Part shown: positions 21,311-32,123 of the stretch, piece by piece
Layout of the letters: every line of letters starts with the position of its first letter
How positions within the stretch are numbered: position 1 is the first letter of the stretch
DNA from: Streptomyces sp. TLI_105
Lineage (GTDB): Bacteria > Actinomycetota > Actinomycetes > Streptomycetales > Streptomycetaceae
Length of the DNA stretch: 64,000 nucleotides
Assembly: GCF_900105415.1 (NCBI RefSeq)
Contig: NZ_FNSM01000001.1
Span: 7,696,001 to 7,760,000 of the forward strand
Reading direction: 5' to 3'
Notes under the pieces: model-generated
Database searches by the model: none
What the model saw: only the letters and a program-made list of their open reading frames with translations
Told to the model about the DNA's origin: nothing
Position numbers and translations under genes: made by a program

Positions 21311-21669
21311 GGTGGTGTCCTTCCGTCTGCAGGTCTGCGTCACCTCTCTGACGGACCCCGGCAGGGGAATGTGACGGACGGACGGTGAAAGGTCTGCCGA
21401 CCGACGGCTTCGACGACCGCCCGCACGGCGGGTGGGCGCGGGGCCGCGTGCGGGAACGCGGGCACGGCGGCGGGGCGCGGGCCGCGCAAGCCTCGGGCCG
21501 GCACCGGCAGCTCCCGGGTCGCGGGTTCTGCCGATCGGAGCTGCCGGGGCCGCCCGAGCTGCCGGGCCGACTGCCCCGGGCGCGGGGGCCGCGCGCCTAG
21601 CGTGAGGGGCACGGAGGCGAGAGGAACCGTTCGCCCCGGTCTCTCGGCCCTTTACCGGAGGAACTCAGC
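21311..21669. promoter_or_regulatory. Divergent promoter spacer between VOC gene and NRPS-3
   Basis: About 360 bases with no plausible gene between divergently transcribed genes, so both promoters should lie here. A GGAGGAA ribosome-binding site precedes the NRPS-3 ATG at about 21656. I could not pick a reliable -10/-35 pair. Confidence 0.5.
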
Positions 21670-24600
21670 ATGCCCCCCAGCAGAACGGAAGACCTGCTCG
21701 ACGGCGGACCCTCTCCCGCCCCCGCGCCGCCCGTGCTCGACCTGATCGCCCACCAGTCGCGTACCCGCCCCGCCGCCACCGCCCTGGTCCACGCCGACGC
21801 CCGCCTGACCTACGCCGAGCTCGCCGCCGCCGTGGCGGACCGGGCCCGGGAGCTCACCGCGCGGGGCGCGGGACCCGGTCGGCTCGTCGCCCTGCACCGG
21901 CCCCGCGGCATCGACGCGATCGTCGGGCTCCTCGCCGTCCTCACCACCGGCGCCGCCTATCTGCCCCTCGACGTCCAGGCCCCCGACGCCCGCAACGAGG
22001 CGATCCTCAAGGACGCCTGCGGCGACCTGGCACCGGCGCCCGCGGACGTCGCCCGGCACGGCGAACTGGTCCTCGGCGGCCCCGGCGCCGGAGAGGGCGC
22101 GGCCTACGTCATCTACACCTCCGGATCCACCGGCACCCCCAACGGCGTGGTCGTCGCCCACGACTCGCTGGCCCACTTCATCGCGGGCGCGACCCCGGCC
22201 TACGGCATCGGTCCCGACGACGCGGTCCTCCAGTTCAGCCCGCTCCACTTCGACGCCAGCATCCAGGAGATCTTCACGACCCTCGGCGCCGGCGGCACCC
22301 TCGTCCTGCGCACCGACGACATGCTGGACGTCGCCGAACTCCTCGCGGGCTGCGCCCGGCACGGGGTCACCTACCTCGACCTGCCCGCCGCCTACTGGCA
22401 CGAGCTCGTCTACGTCCTCACCACCGGCTCCGTCCGTCTCCCCGACCGCCTGCGCACCGTCATGATCTACGGCGAGGCCGCCCTGCCCGAGCGCGTCGCC
22501 CAGTGGCGCGGCCTCGTCGGCGACCGGGTCCGGCTCCTCAACGGCTACGGCCCCACCGAGACCACCGTCGTGGCCACCGTCGCCGACCTCAGCCGGCACG
22601 ACTCCGGGCCCATCCCGATCGGCCGGCCGCTGCCCGGTGTCCGCGCCGCCGTCGTCGACGGCGAACTGTGGCTGCTCGGCGGCGGCCTGACCCGCGGCTA
22701 CCTCCACCGGCCCGAACTGAACGCCCGCCGCTTCACCGCACTCGACGGCGAGCGCGCCTACCGCACCGGCGACCTCGTCACCATCGGCGAGGACCGGCAG
22801 ATCCTCTACCACGGCCGCCTCGACGACGAGGTGAAGATCGGCGGTCAGCGCATCGACCCCGCCGCCGTCGACTCCGTCCTCGCCGGACACCCGAAGGTCC
22901 GGGAGGCCGCCGTCGTCGCCCAGCAGGACGGCGACGGCGTCAAGCGCCTCGTCGCGTTCGTGGTGACCGAGGGCGGCACGGACGCGGAGGAGCTGCGCGA
23001 CCGGGTGCGCGCGCGCATGCCGGCGGCCGCCGTGCCCGCCGTCTCGATCGTCGTCGCCCTGCCCCGCACCAGCTCGGGCAAGATCAACCGCAAGGCGCTG
23101 CGCACCGCCGACCCGCGCCTGTCCGTCGTCGACGAGGAACCCCTGCCTCCCGAGGACCGGGTCCCGCTCTCGCACGCCCAGCGCCGGCTGTGGCTGGTCG
23201 GTCAGCTCGACGGACCTTCCGCCGCGTACAACATGCCGATCGTCCTCCACCTGGAGACGGCCCCCGACCGGGCCGCGCTCGCCGCCGCCGTGGCCGACGT
23301 CGCCGAACGGCACGAGGTGCTGCGCACCGTCTTCCTCGCCCCCGAGGACGAGCCGTACCAGCACGTCCTCGCCCCCACCGCCGTCCGGCCGCGCACCGTC
23401 GAGTGCCCGAGGGGGGAACTTCCCGAGCGGGTCGCCCGGTTCGCGGCCGAGACCTTCGACCTGTCCCGCGAACTGCCCCTGCGCGTCGCCCTGTTCCTGC
23501 CTGACGACGGTCCCGGCGCCACCCTGGCCGTCCTGCTCCACCACGTCGCCGGCGACGGCTGGTCCCTCGAACCGCTGGTGACCGACCTCGCCCACGCCTA
23601 CACCGCCCGCGCCGAGGGCCGCGTCCCCGACCGGGATCCGCTGCCCGTCCAGTACGCCGACTACACGCTCTGGCAGAACGACCTCCTCGGCGACGCCGAC
23701 GACCCCGACTCCGTCACGGCCCGGGGCCTCGCCCACTGGCGCGCGGCCCTGGACGGCCTGCCCGCCGCGACCGACCTGCCCCTCGACCGGCCCCGGCCCG
23801 CCGTCCGCGCCCACGACGGCGGCCTGGTCACCGCCACCGTCGAACCGGGCGTCCACGCACGGCTCGCCCGCCTCGCCGAGGAGCACGACGCCAGCCTGCT
23901 CATGGTGCTGCAGTCCGCGCTCGCGCTCGCCCTGCGCGCCGCCGGCGCCGGAGAGCGCACCGTCCTCGGCACCCCCGTCGCCGGACGCGACGACGAGGCC
24001 CTCGACGAGCTCGTCGGCTTCTTCGTCAACACCCTGGTGCTGCCCACCGACACCACCGGCGACCCCGCCTTCACCGACCTCCTGCACCGGGTCCGCGACA
24101 CCGACCTCGCCGCCTTCGCCCACCAGCGGCTGCCCTTCGACCTCCTCGTGGAGCACCTCAACCCGCCCCGCACGCCCGGCGTCCACCCCCTCTTCCAGGT
24201 GATGCTCACCCTGCGGACCACGGGCCCCGACGCCGGACCCTTCCGCCTCGGCGCGATCGAGGGCCGCTTCGCCGGCGAAGGACCGGCCACCACCAAGTTC
24301 GACCTCACGGCCGCCTTCGAGGAACTCCGGGACGCCGACGGCGCCCCCGCCGGACTGCGGCTCGGCCTGGAGTACGCGCGCGACGTACTCGACGAGGACA
24401 CCGCCCGCGTCCTGCTCGCCGCCCTGGAGCGCGCCCTGCGCGCCGCCGCCGAGCACCCCGGGGCCCCGGTCCCGGACACCGGCCTCGTCGACCTCGCGAC
24501 CCGGCAGGCCCTGGACGAACGGCGCGCCCGCGCCGCCGCGCGCGCCGCCGAGACCACCGAGAAGGCGACGGCGCCCATCAGCACGGAGCCTCCCGCGCCG

Positions 24601-27600
24601 TACACCGACGCCCTGCGGGAACTCTTCGCCGAGGTCCTCGGCCTCGACCGGGTCGGCCCCCACGAGGGCTTCTTCACCATCGGCGGCCACTCCATGAGCG
24701 GCGTGCGCCTCGCCAACCGGATCCGCGCCCGCCTAGGCGCCGACGTCCAGGTCCGCGACCTGCTCCTCGCGCCCACCCCCGACGCCCTCGCCCGCCGCAT
24801 CGCCGCCCGGTCCACCAACCCGGAGACGGACGGCGCGCCCGAGCCCGCGCGCCCCCGCCCCGTCCCGCGCACGGACCGGCCGGAGCGCATCCCCCTGTCG
24901 TACGCCCAGCGCAGGCTGTGGTTCATCGACACCCTCGAAGGCCCCAGCGCCTCCTACAACATCCCCCTCGTCCTCCGGCCGGCACAGCCCCTCGACGCCG
25001 GCGTGCTCGCCGAGGCCCTCACCGACCTCTCCGACCGGCACGAGGTGCTCCGCACCCGCTACCGCAGCGTCGACGGCGAACCCCACCAGGAGATCCTGCC
25101 CTCCGTACGGCCCCCGCTGGACGTACGGTCCGTCCCCGCCGACCGGCTCCCGGACGCCGTCGCCGAAGCCGCGGGACACGTCTTCGACCTCGCCGAGGAG
25201 ACGCCCCTGCGCGCCACCCTCGTCACCCCCGACGACGACGGCGGACAGGTCCTGGTCCTGCTCGTCCACCACATCGCCGCCGACGGCTGGTCCACCGGCC
25301 CCCTCCTCGCCGACTTCACCGCCGCCTACCGCGCCCGCGCCGAAGACGAGGACCCCACCTGGCGGCCGCTGCCCGTCCAGTACGCCGACTACACCCTCTG
25401 GCAGCGCGACCTCCTCGACGGCCCGGCCGCCGAGGCCCACCTCGACTTCTGGGAGAAGACCCTCGCCGGCGCCCCCGCCGTGCTCGAACTCCCCTCCGCC
25501 CGCCCCCGGCCCGCCGAAGCCACCCACCGCGGCGGCCGCGCCCCCGTCACCGTCGACGCCGCCACCCACCAGGCCCTCGAAGCCGTCGCCCGGCGCGGCG
25601 GCGCCACCCTCTTCATGGTCCTCCAGGCCGCCCTGGCCGCCGTCCTCACCCGGCACGGCGCGGGCACCGACCTACCGCTCGCCACCATGACCGCAGGACG
25701 CGACGACGAGACGCTCGGCGACCTGGTCGGCTTCTTCGTCAACACCCTGGTGCTGCGCACCGACACCTCCGGCGACCCCACCTTCGCCGAACTCCTCGAA
25801 CGGGTCCGGCGGACCGACCTCGCCGCCTACGGACACCAGGAGCTCCCCTTCGACCGGGTCGTCGAGCACCTCAACCCGGTCCGCACCACCGCCCACCACC
25901 CGCTGGCCCAGATCGTCGTCCAGCTCCACCACGACTACACCCGCGACGCCCCCGGCGCGGCCGCCGCGAAGAGCCTCTTCCAGGAGGGCGGACCGGCGCT
26001 CCTCGACACCGTCTCCACCAAGTTCGACCTGACCTTCGCCCTCGACGAGCGGCGGGACGCGGAAGGCCGGCCCGCCGGCCTGGCCGGCGGCCTCGAGTAC
26101 GCCACGGACCTGTTCGACGCCCCCACCGCCGCGCTGCTCGCCGCCCACCTGGAGCGGACCCTGCGGGCCGCCGCGGCCGATCCCGGCGTACGGATCGGGG
26201 ACGTCGACCTGTTCACCGCCACCGACCGGTTCCGGCTGGTCGACGAGTACAACGACACCGCCACCGTGGCCCCCGGCGCGCCGGAGACGATCCACGAGCT
26301 GATCGGCCGCCGGGCCGCGCGCACCCCCGAAGCGCCCGCGCTGATCACCGACGAGGAGACCGTCGGCTACGGAGCGCTCGACGCCCGCGCCGACGCGCTG
26401 GCCGCCCGCCTCCGGACCGCCGGCGTGCGCCGCGGCGACACCGTCGGCGTCCTCCTCGAACGTGGCGTGTCCCTGGTGGTGACGGCCCTCGCGGTCCTCA
26501 AGTGCGGCGCCGCCTACCTTCCTGTGGACCCGCGCCTTCCCGAGGCCAGGATCCGGCTGATGCTGGAGGACGCCGGGGCACGCGTGGTGGCGACGGACCA
26601 GGACCACGTCACCGTGGTCGCCGCCCCGGCCGTTCTCCTCGTGGACGCGCCCGACGCCGCCGGGGAGCCCCTCGGCGAGGACTCCCGTGCCACCGGGGAC
26701 GACCTGATGTACGTGATGTTCACGTCCGGGTCGACGGGCCGGCCGAAGGGCGTCGGCGTCACCCACCGCAACGTCGTGGAGCTCGCCGGAGACCGCGACG
26801 TCCGCGCCGGCGGAGCGCCCCGGATGCTCGTCCACTCGGCGACCGGATTCGACGCCTCCGTCTTCGAGATCTGGGTGCCGCTCCTGAACGGCGGCAGCCT
26901 CGTCCTCACCCGCGGCGACGGCACGGACCTGGCCGAGACCGCCCGCGCCGTCCGCGAACACGGCGTCACCGCCGCCTACTTCACCGTCGGCCTCTTCCAC
27001 GTCATGGCCGACGAGGGACTGGACACGCTCCGGCTGCTGCGCGAGGTGTGGACCGGCGGCGACGTCGCCGCCCCGGCCGCCGTCCAACGGGTCCTCACCC
27101 ACTGCCCGGACACCGTCCTCGTCCACTCCTACGGCCCCACCGAGACCACCTTCGCCTCCCACAACCAGTGGTTCGGCACCGGCGAACGCACCCTGCGGGG
27201 CGCCGGACTCCACCTCGGGCGGCCGATGGACAACACCCGCAGCCACGTCCTCGACGACGCCCTGCGCCCCGTCCCGCCGGGCGTCCCCGGCGAGCTGTAC
27301 ATCGCCGGCTCGCACGTGGCCCGCGGCTACGTCGGCCGGGCCGGACTGACCGCCGAACGGTTCGTCCCCGACCCGTTCGAAGGGGACGGCAGCCGCATGT
27401 ACCGCACGGGCGACCGCGTGCTGTGGACCCCCGCGGGCGAACTCCGGTTCCTCGGAAGGGCCGACGGCCAGATCAAGCTGCGCGGCGTGCGGATCGAACC
27501 CGGAGAGGTCGAGCGGGCCCTCGCCGCGCACCCCTCGGTGGGCCAGGCCCTCGTCGTGGTCCGCGAGGACCGGCCCGGCGAGAAGAGCCTCGTGGGCTAC

Positions 27601-28809
27601 GTCGTCCCCCGCGCGGACACACCGGTCACCGAGGCCGAACTGCTCGCCGGGGCGCGCGCCGCGCTCCCCGAGCACCTCGTGCCGTCCGCCGTCGTCGTCC
27701 TCGACGCCCTGCCGCTGACCGTCAACGGCAAACCCGACCGCACGGCGCTCCCCGCACCGCACCGGCCCGCCGCCGAGGGCGGCCGACAGCCCCGCAACGC
27801 CCGCGAGGAGGTGCTGTGCGCGCTGTTCGCCGAGATCCTCGACGTGCCCCGGGTCGGCATCGACGACAACTTCTTCGCCCTGGGCGGCCACTCGCTGCTC
27901 GGCGTCCGCCTGGTCAACCGGATCCGCGGCGTCCTCGGCATCGAGCGCACCGTCCGCGACCTGTTCCGCCTGCCCACCCCCGCCGGGCTCCTCGGCCTGC
28001 CGGAGGACGACGGCGACGGCACGGCCGCCGCCCTGGGCGTCCTGCTCCCGCTCAGCACCCGCGGCACCCGCCGCCCGCTGTTCTGCGTCCACCCCGGCAC
28101 CGGCGTCGGCTGGGCCTACGCCGGACTCGCCCGCCATCTCGGCGACGACCAGCCGCTGTACGCCCTGCAGGCCCGCGCGCTGAGCGAGCCCGACCACCGG
28201 CCGCACAGCGTCGAGGCGATGGCCGACGACTACCTGGAGCAGATCCGGCGGATCCAGCCCTGGGGACCGTACCGGCTGCTCGGCTGGTCGTACGGAGGCC
28301 TCGTCGCCCACACCATGGCCGTACGGCTCCGCGAGGCCGGCGAGCGGGTCGAACTGCTCGCGCTGATGGACGTCCACCAGACCGGGCCCGGAAGCGTCTC
28401 CGTCCTCCCGCCCGAGGAGCGGACGGCGACGGCCCGGCCCGCGGACGCCGGGGACCTCGCCGCGGCGATGGAGGAGATCCGCCGCGAGGACCCCGTCCTC
28501 GCCGGGTTCTCCGACGCGGAACTCCGGGCGGTCCTCCGCGCCTCCGAGACGCACGCCGCCCTCATGGCCCGGCACGTGCCGGGCGTCGCCGACACCGAAA
28601 CGCTGTTCTTCACCGCCCGCAGGCCGGGGGAGCGCGAAGGCGCCCTCGCCGCCACCTGGATTCCCTTCACCGAGGGCGTCATCGACAATCACACCGTCGA
28701 ATGCGGCCACCTCCAAATGGCCGAACCGGAACCTCTCGAAAAAATCGGAAGAATAGTCGCGGAGAAACTCTCCGCGCTTCAGAAGGAAGAAACGAGGAGC
28801 CAGTCATGA
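21670..28809 (+). CDS. NRPS-3: A-C-T-C-A-T-TE terminal synthetase
   Basis: A 2379-aa synthetase. Layout: A1 20-475 ([28 protein letters not shown]), C1 496-930 (HHVAGDGWS), T1 about 997 ([11 protein letters not shown]), C2 1072-1500 (HHIAADGWS), A2 1539-2020 ([22 protein letters not shown]), T2 about 2066 ([10 protein letters not shown]), TE 2130-2379 (CVHPGTG, GWSYGG near 2203, final His in CGHLQM). A1 is complete but runs directly into C1 with no carrier between them, so it must load a carrier elsewhere, possibly T1 or the A-less modules of NRPS-2. By-eye codes: A1 D-A-Q-D-M-Y-G-V-V, A2 D-A-F-Y-W-G-S-F-A; neither is assigned. The TE should release the finished peptide by hydrolysis or cyclisation. 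The stop overlaps the mbtH start (ATGA). The last 100 bases use AAA, AGA and ATA codons unlike the rest. Confidence 0.95.
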   Translation: MPPSRTEDLLDGGPSPAPAPPVLDLIAHQSRTRPAATALVHADARLTYAELAAAVADRARELTARGAGPGRLVALHRPRGIDAIVGLLAVLTTGAAYLPLDVQAPDARNEAILKDACGDLAPAPADVARHGELVLGGPGAGEGAAYVIYTSGSTGTPNGVVVAHDSLAHFIAGATPAYGIGPDDAVLQFSPLHFDASIQEIFTTLGAGGTLVLRTDDMLDVAELLAGCARHGVTYLDLPAAYWHELVYVLTTGSVRLPDRLRTVMIYGEAALPERVAQWRGLVGDRVRLLNGYGPTETTVVATVADLSRHDSGPIPIGRPLPGVRAAVVDGELWLLGGGLTRGYLHRPELNARRFTALDGERAYRTGDLVTIGEDRQILYHGRLDDEVKIGGQRIDPAAVDSVLAGHPKVREAAVVAQQDGDGVKRLVAFVVTEGGTDAEELRDRVRARMPAAAVPAVSIVVALPRTSSGKINRKALRTADPRLSVVDEEPLPPEDRVPLSHAQRRLWLVGQLDGPSAAYNMPIVLHLETAPDRAALAAAVADVAERHEVLRTVFLAPEDEPYQHVLAPTAVRPRTVECPRGELPERVARFAAETFDLSRELPLRVALFLPDDGPGATLAVLLHHVAGDGWSLEPLVTDLAHAYTARAEGRVPDRDPLPVQYADYTLWQNDLLGDADDPDSVTARGLAHWRAALDGLPAATDLPLDRPRPAVRAHDGGLVTATVEPGVHARLARLAEEHDASLLMVLQSALALALRAAGAGERTVLGTPVAGRDDEALDELVGFFVNTLVLPTDTTGDPAFTDLLHRVRDTDLAAFAHQRLPFDLLVEHLNPPRTPGVHPLFQVMLTLRTTGPDAGPFRLGAIEGRFAGEGPATTKFDLTAAFEELRDADGAPAGLRLGLEYARDVLDEDTARVLLAALERALRAAAEHPGAPVPDTGLVDLATRQALDERRARAAARAAETTEKATAPISTEPPAPYTDALRELFAEVLGLDRVGPHEGFFTIGGHSMSGVRLANRIRARLGADVQVRDLLLAPTPDALARRIAARSTNPETDGAPEPARPRPVPRTDRPERIPLSYAQRRLWFIDTLEGPSASYNIPLVLRPAQPLDAGVLAEALTDLSDRHEVLRTRYRSVDGEPHQEILPSVRPPLDVRSVPADRLPDAVAEAAGHVFDLAEETPLRATLVTPDDDGGQVLVLLVHHIAADGWSTGPLLADFTAAYRARAEDEDPTWRPLPVQYADYTLWQRDLLDGPAAEAHLDFWEKTLAGAPAVLELPSARPRPAEATHRGGRAPVTVDAATHQALEAVARRGGATLFMVLQAALAAVLTRHGAGTDLPLATMTAGRDDETLGDLVGFFVNTLVLRTDTSGDPTFAELLERVRRTDLAAYGHQELPFDRVVEHLNPVRTTAHHPLAQIVVQLHHDYTRDAPGAAAAKSLFQEGGPALLDTVSTKFDLTFALDERRDAEGRPAGLAGGLEYATDLFDAPTAALLAAHLERTLRAAAADPGVRIGDVDLFTATDRFRLVDEYNDTATVAPGAPETIHELIGRRAARTPEAPALITDEETVGYGALDARADALAARLRTAGVRRGDTVGVLLERGVSLVVTALAVLKCGAAYLPVDPRLPEARIRLMLEDAGARVVATDQDHVTVVAAPAVLLVDAPDAAGEPLGEDSRATGDDLMYVMFTSGSTGRPKGVGVTHRNVVELAGDRDVRAGGAPRMLVHSATGFDASVFEIWVPLLNGGSLVLTRGDGTDLAETARAVREHGVTAAYFTVGLFHVMADEGLDTLRLLREVWTGGDVAAPAAVQRVLTHCPDTVLVHSYGPTETTFASHNQWFGTGERTLRGAGLHLGRPMDNTRSHVLDDALRPVPPGVPGELYIAGSHVARGYVGRAGLTAERFVPDPFEGDGSRMYRTGDRVLWTPAGELRFLGRADGQIKLRGVRIEPGEVERALAAHPSVGQALVVVREDRPGEKSLVGYVVPRADTPVTEAELLAGARAALPEHLVPSAVVVLDALPLTVNGKPDRTALPAPHRPAAEGGRQPRNAREEVLCALFAEILDVPRVGIDDNFFALGGHSLLGVRLVNRIRGVLGIERTVRDLFRLPTPAGLLGLPEDDGDGTAAALGVLLPLSTRGTRRPLFCVHPGTGVGWAYAGLARHLGDDQPLYALQARALSEPDHRPHSVEAMADDYLEQIRRIQPWGPYRLLGWSYGGLVAHTMAVRLREAGERVELLALMDVHQTGPGSVSVLPPEERTATARPADAGDLAAAMEEIRREDPVLAGFSDAELRAVLRASETHAALMARHVPGVADTETLFFTARRPGEREGALAATWIPFTEGVIDNHTVECGHLQMAEPEPLEKIGRIVAEKLSALQKEETRSQS

Positions 28810-29021
28810 GCGAGTCCGTCAACCCGTTCGACAACGCCGAGGGCACCTTCCACGTCGTCGTGAACGACGAGGGCCAGCACTCCCTGTGGCCCGCCTTCGC
28901 GGACGTCCCGGCGGGCTGGACCAGCGTCTGGGGCGCTGGCGACCGCGCCGGGGCCCTGGAGTACATCACCGCCCACTGGACCGACATCCGCCCCCGCAGC
29001 CTCGTCGCCCAGTACGCCTGA
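28806..29021 (+). CDS. mbtH-like: MbtH-like NRPS accessory protein
   Basis: A 71-aa protein with the family signature: [19 protein letters not shown] at the N-terminus, [13 protein letters not shown] in the centre and a C-terminal helix [11 protein letters not shown]. MbtH-like proteins bind adenylation domains and raise their solubility or activity. The start codon overlaps the NRPS-3 stop, so production is coupled to that synthetase. It is the only MbtH in the window and could serve any of the six A domains. Confidence 0.96.
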   Translation: MSESVNPFDNAEGTFHVVVNDEGQHSLWPAFADVPAGWTSVWGAGDRAGALEYITAHWTDIRPRSLVAQYA

Positions 29022-29036
29022 CCCACCCCCGGCCGA

Positions 29037-29075
29037 AGCGCCGTGCCCCGCAGCCGATGCGGGGCACGGCGCTTT
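29037..29075 (+). terminator. Strong intrinsic-terminator-like hairpin after mbtH
   Basis: A perfect 15-bp stem, AGCGCCGTGCCCCGC with its complement, around a 7-base loop and followed by TTT. It lies 15 bases after the mbtH stop and before the mutase operon, so it probably ends the NRPS-3/mbtH transcript or attenuates read-through. Confidence 0.8.
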
Positions 29076-29185
29076 CCCCGTTCCCGCCGACAGGAAAAGG
29101 GAAGGGAATCGGCGAGCGAAAATGCCGGTCCTTGCTGCCGGTCGTACTTCCCCTTCCGGAATCCTCGGAAATCTATCCTCGACAC

Positions 29186-29596
29186 ATGAAGATACTCCTG
29201 AGCGGAACCGCATCGGATTCCCACACATGGAATCTCGTGTACCTCCGTCTCTTCCTCGAGGAACAGGGCCACGAGGTCGTCGGGCTCGGTCCCTGCGCCC
29301 CCGCCGAGCTGCTGGTCGCCGGCTGTCTGCGGCACGCGCCCGACGCGGTGGTGCTCAGCAGCGTCAACGGGCACGGCTACCGCGACGGACTCGCCGCCGT
29401 CCGTCGGCTGCGCGAGGTGCACGCCCTGGCCGGCCTTCCCGTGGTGCTCGGAGGAAAGCTCGGCGTCGCCGGACACCGCCAGGAAGCCGACGTGGCACGG
29501 CTCACCGAGGCCGGCTGCGACGCCGTGCTCGGCGAGGACCTGGACGCCCTGCGCGAGTTCCTCGCCGCGCGCGCCCGCAGGGAGGTGCCGGCTTGA
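29186..29596 (+). CDS. mutS-like: Methylaspartate (glutamate) mutase small, B12-binding subunit
   Basis: A 136-aa Rossmann-type cobalamin-binding protein. The cobalt-ligating His is in GTASDSHTW (His13); the canonical DxHxxG reads DSHTWN here. SSVNGHGYRDG and VVLGGKLGVAG match the remaining B12-binding segments. With the E subunit encoded next, it should interconvert L-glutamate and (2S,3S)-3-methylaspartate by a coenzyme-B12 radical rearrangement. Paired mutase genes occur in other antibiotic clusters (for example glmA/glmB in friulimicin) to supply 3-methylaspartate. The stop overlaps the next start, TTGA. It starts the second operon of the cluster, behind the terminator after mbtH. Confidence 0.92.
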   Translation: MKILLSGTASDSHTWNLVYLRLFLEEQGHEVVGLGPCAPAELLVAGCLRHAPDAVVLSSVNGHGYRDGLAAVRRLREVHALAGLPVVLGGKLGVAGHRQEADVARLTEAGCDAVLGEDLDALREFLAARARREVPA

Positions 29597-30906
29597 CCGC
29601 CCCCGCCCCCCTCCCCGGCTTCGGCGGCTTCGTCGCGGCGTCCATGACCGCCGGCCGGCTCGTCGTCCAGCCCCGCATGGGCTTCGGCGACCCCGGCCGC
29701 ATGCGGGCCGGACTCGCCCGGACCAGGGCCGCCACCGCCCACACCGCGGGCACCCTGACCGTCGACAGCTACACCCGCGTCGGCGACCTCGCCGCCGCCC
29801 GCGCCGCCGTGGCCGACGGAAGCCGCCTCAACGGCTACCCGATCGCCGCGCACTCCCCGGCCACCACCCGGACCGTCCTCGACGGCCTGTTCGACGCCGA
29901 CTTCCCCGTACAGGTCCGGCACGGCTCCGCCCGCCCCCTGGCCATCGTCCGGGCGCTCACCGCGGCCGGCCTCGACGCCACCGAGGGCGGCCCCGTCTCC
30001 TACTGCCTGCCCTACGGCCGCACCCCCCTGCGGGAGTCCGTCACCGCCTGGGCCCGCGCCTGCGAACTCCTCGCCGCCACGGCGCGGCCCGGCGTCGTGC
30101 CCCATCTGGAGAGCTTCGGCGGCTGCCTCCTCGGCCAGCTCTGCCCGCCGGGCCTGCTGGTGGCCGTGAGCGTCCTGGAGTGCCTGTTCTTCGCCCGGTT
30201 CGGGCTGCGCAGCGTCTCCCTCAGCTACGCCCAGCAGACCGACCCGGGGCAGGACGAGGAGGCCCTGCGCGCCCTGCACCGGCTCGCCGCCGAGTTCCTG
30301 CCCGACGACGTCGACCACCACGTCGTCCTCTACACCTACATGGGCGTCTACCCCCGCACCGAACAGGGCGCCACCCGTCTCCTGGAAGCCTCCGCCCGGC
30401 TCGCCGTGCGCTCCGGCGCCGGCCGCCTCATCGTCAAGACCACCGCGGAGGCCCACCGCATCCCGACCGTCGAGGAGAACGTCCGCGCCCTGGAGACCGC
30501 CGCCGCGGCCGCCGCGCTCGCCGGCCCCCCGGCCCCCACCCTCACGGCCGAAGGGGACGGCGAGGTGTACCAGGAGGCCCGCACCCTGATCGAGACCGTC
30601 CTCGGCCTCCACCCCGACCTGTCCCGGGCCCTGCCGGCCGCCTTCGAACGGGGGCTGCTCGACGTGCCGTTCTGCCTCCACCCCGACAACGCCGGCCGCT
30701 CCGTGGGATTCGTCGACCCCGAGGGACGGCTCCGCTGGGCACGGACCGGCGCCATGCCGATCCGCCCGGACACGGCCGCCGACGCCGCCCCGCTCACCTC
30801 GGCCGGTCTGCTCGCCGCCCTCCACCACGTCGCCGACCGCTACGACAGCCCCCGGCACCGCGACGGCGACCACGACCGCCCGCCGGCCACCCCGCTCACC
30901 GTCTGA
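29593..30906 (+). CDS. mutE-like: Methylaspartate (glutamate) mutase large, epsilon subunit
   Basis: A 437-aa protein, slightly shorter than the roughly 480 aa of Clostridium MutE. Its start is probably the TTG that overlaps the mutS-like stop behind GGGAGGTG; an ATG at 29644 would shorten it by 17 aa. Family hallmarks include VVQPRMGFGD at the N-terminus, LNGYPIAAHS, VRHGSARPL, EGGPVSYCLPYGR, SVSLSYAQQTDPGQD and KTTAEAHRIPTVEEN, which line the substrate and cofactor barrel. Together with the small subunit it should make 3-methylaspartate for the NRPS. Overlapping genes indicate obligate co-expression. Confidence 0.93.
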   Translation: MTAPAPLPGFGGFVAASMTAGRLVVQPRMGFGDPGRMRAGLARTRAATAHTAGTLTVDSYTRVGDLAAARAAVADGSRLNGYPIAAHSPATTRTVLDGLFDADFPVQVRHGSARPLAIVRALTAAGLDATEGGPVSYCLPYGRTPLRESVTAWARACELLAATARPGVVPHLESFGGCLLGQLCPPGLLVAVSVLECLFFARFGLRSVSLSYAQQTDPGQDEEALRALHRLAAEFLPDDVDHHVVLYTYMGVYPRTEQGATRLLEASARLAVRSGAGRLIVKTTAEAHRIPTVEENVRALETAAAAAALAGPPAPTLTAEGDGEVYQEARTLIETVLGLHPDLSRALPAAFERGLLDVPFCLHPDNAGRSVGFVDPEGRLRWARTGAMPIRPDTAADAAPLTSAGLLAALHHVADRYDSPRHRDGDHDRPPATPLTV

Positions 30907-30960
30907 CCGCGCCCCGCTCCGTCACCCACGACCACCGCACCCGCCACCCGGCCCCTCACG

Positions 30961-31075
30961 CCCACCGTCCGGCCACCCGCACCCACCGTCCGGCCACCCG
31001 CACCCACCGCCCGGCCACCCGCACCCGCCACCCGGCCACCCACGCCCGCCACTCGGCCACCCACGCCCGCCACCC
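30961..31075. repeat. 21-bp tandem repeat between mutase and synthetase-like genes
   Basis: The unit CACCGTCCGGCCACCCGCACC and variants recur about five times (starts near 30963, 30984, 31005, 31026, 31047) and decay rightwards. The unit length is a multiple of three and, read in the frame of the next gene, would encode HRPATRT heptads, but no in-frame start codon precedes it. Confidence 0.75.
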
Positions 31076-31118
31076 TTGCCGCCCGACCACCCGTGCCTAC
31101 CCCGACAGGAGTTCCGCC

Positions 31119-32123
31119 ATGGACCAGCCCCTCTCCGCCGGCGTACCGGCGACCCCGCCCCCGCTGGGCGAGCACCTCCGCTCGCCCCGGCTGCGCGCCG
31201 CCATGCTCGTCCAGCAGGAGGCCCTCCACGCCGCCCGCGCGTTCCTGCGCGGCGAGGGCTTCACCGAGCTGCTGCCCCCGCTCGTCGGGCCCGTCACCGA
31301 CCCCGGCGGCCGCGGCGCCAAGGCCCTCGACGTCGACTACTACGGCCACCCGTACAAGCTGATGACCAGCGCCATCCTCTACAAGCAGGCCTCCCTGCGC
31401 GGCTTCCCCCGGCTCTTCTACGTCGCCCCCAACGTGCGCGTCGAGCCCGAGGAGACCGCCACCACCGGCCGTCACCTCGTCGAGTTCCACCAGATCGACG
31501 TGGAGATCGCCGACGGGAGCCGCGAGGACGCCCAGGAGATCGCCGCCGGCCTGCTCACCCACGTCACCGAGCACGTGTGGACCGCCGTCCCCGAGATCCT
31601 CGGTGAACTCGGCCGGGTCGAGGGGGACTTCGCCGACGTCCGCGCCGGCAAGTACGACGTCCGCACCCACGACGACGCCGTGGCCCGCCTCCTCGCCGCC
31701 GGTCACCCGCAGAACCCCGACGGCGAGATCGACTGGGCCGGCGAGCGAATCCTCTCCCTGGAGAGCGACCGCCCCTTCTTCGTCAACGACTACCCCAAGG
31801 GCTCCCGCGGCTTCTACGACCGAGAGGATCCCGAACGCCCCGGCGTCCTGCGCAACTTCGACCTGATCGCCCCGCACGGATACGGCGAGCTCGTCTCCGG
31901 CAGCGAGCGCGAGGCCGACTACGCCACCATCGTCACCCGCATGCGCGAGAGCGGGGAGAACCCCGCCAAGTACGCCTGGTACCTCAAGGAGGCCCGCGAC
32001 GGCATGCCGGCCAGCGCCGGATTCGGCATGGGCCTGCAGCGCCTGGTCCGCTTCCTCACGGGCCTCGACGCCCTGTGGCAGGTCAGCGCCTACCCGAAGC
32101 TCCCTGGGGTGGTGGCCCCGTGA
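31119..32123 (+). CDS. Class II aminoacyl-tRNA-synthetase-like protein (AsnRS/AspRS catalytic core; asparagine-synthetase type)
   Basis: A 334-aa protein with an AGGAG site 7 bases before the ATG. It has only the class II catalytic core and no anticodon-binding domain. Landmarks: GPVTDPG near 70, DYYGHPYKLMTSAILYKQA, the motif 2 region FYVAPNVRVEP with EFHQIDVEIA, FFVNDYPKGSRGFY, GYGELVSGSERE and motif 3 GFGMGLQRLV. This matches AsnRS/AspRS-derived asparagine synthetases known from archaea, which amidate aspartate through an aspartyl-adenylate. Next to a glutamate mutase, the attractive substrate is 3-methylaspartate, giving 3-methylasparagine. That role is inference; amino acid activation for another ligation is also possible. 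It overlaps the next gene by GTGA. Confidence 0.82.
   Translation: MDQPLSAGVPATPPPLGEHLRSPRLRAAMLVQQEALHAARAFLRGEGFTELLPPLVGPVTDPGGRGAKALDVDYYGHPYKLMTSAILYKQASLRGFPRLFYVAPNVRVEPEETATTGRHLVEFHQIDVEIADGSREDAQEIAAGLLTHVTEHVWTAVPEILGELGRVEGDFADVRAGKYDVRTHDDAVARLLAAGHPQNPDGEIDWAGERILSLESDRPFFVNDYPKGSRGFYDREDPERPGVLRNFDLIAPHGYGELVSGSEREADYATIVTRMRESGENPAKYAWYLKEARDGMPASAGFGMGLQRLVRFLTGLDALWQVSAYPKLPGVVAP

Noticed and set aside
30961..31075. CRISPR array
   Set aside because: The units are head to tail at 21 bp with no unique spacers and no cas genes nearby.
30907..31118. N-terminal extension of the AsnRS-like protein through the 21-bp repeats
   Set aside because: No ATG, GTG or TTG start with a ribosome-binding site opens that frame after the mutase gene, while AGGAG precedes the ATG at 31119.
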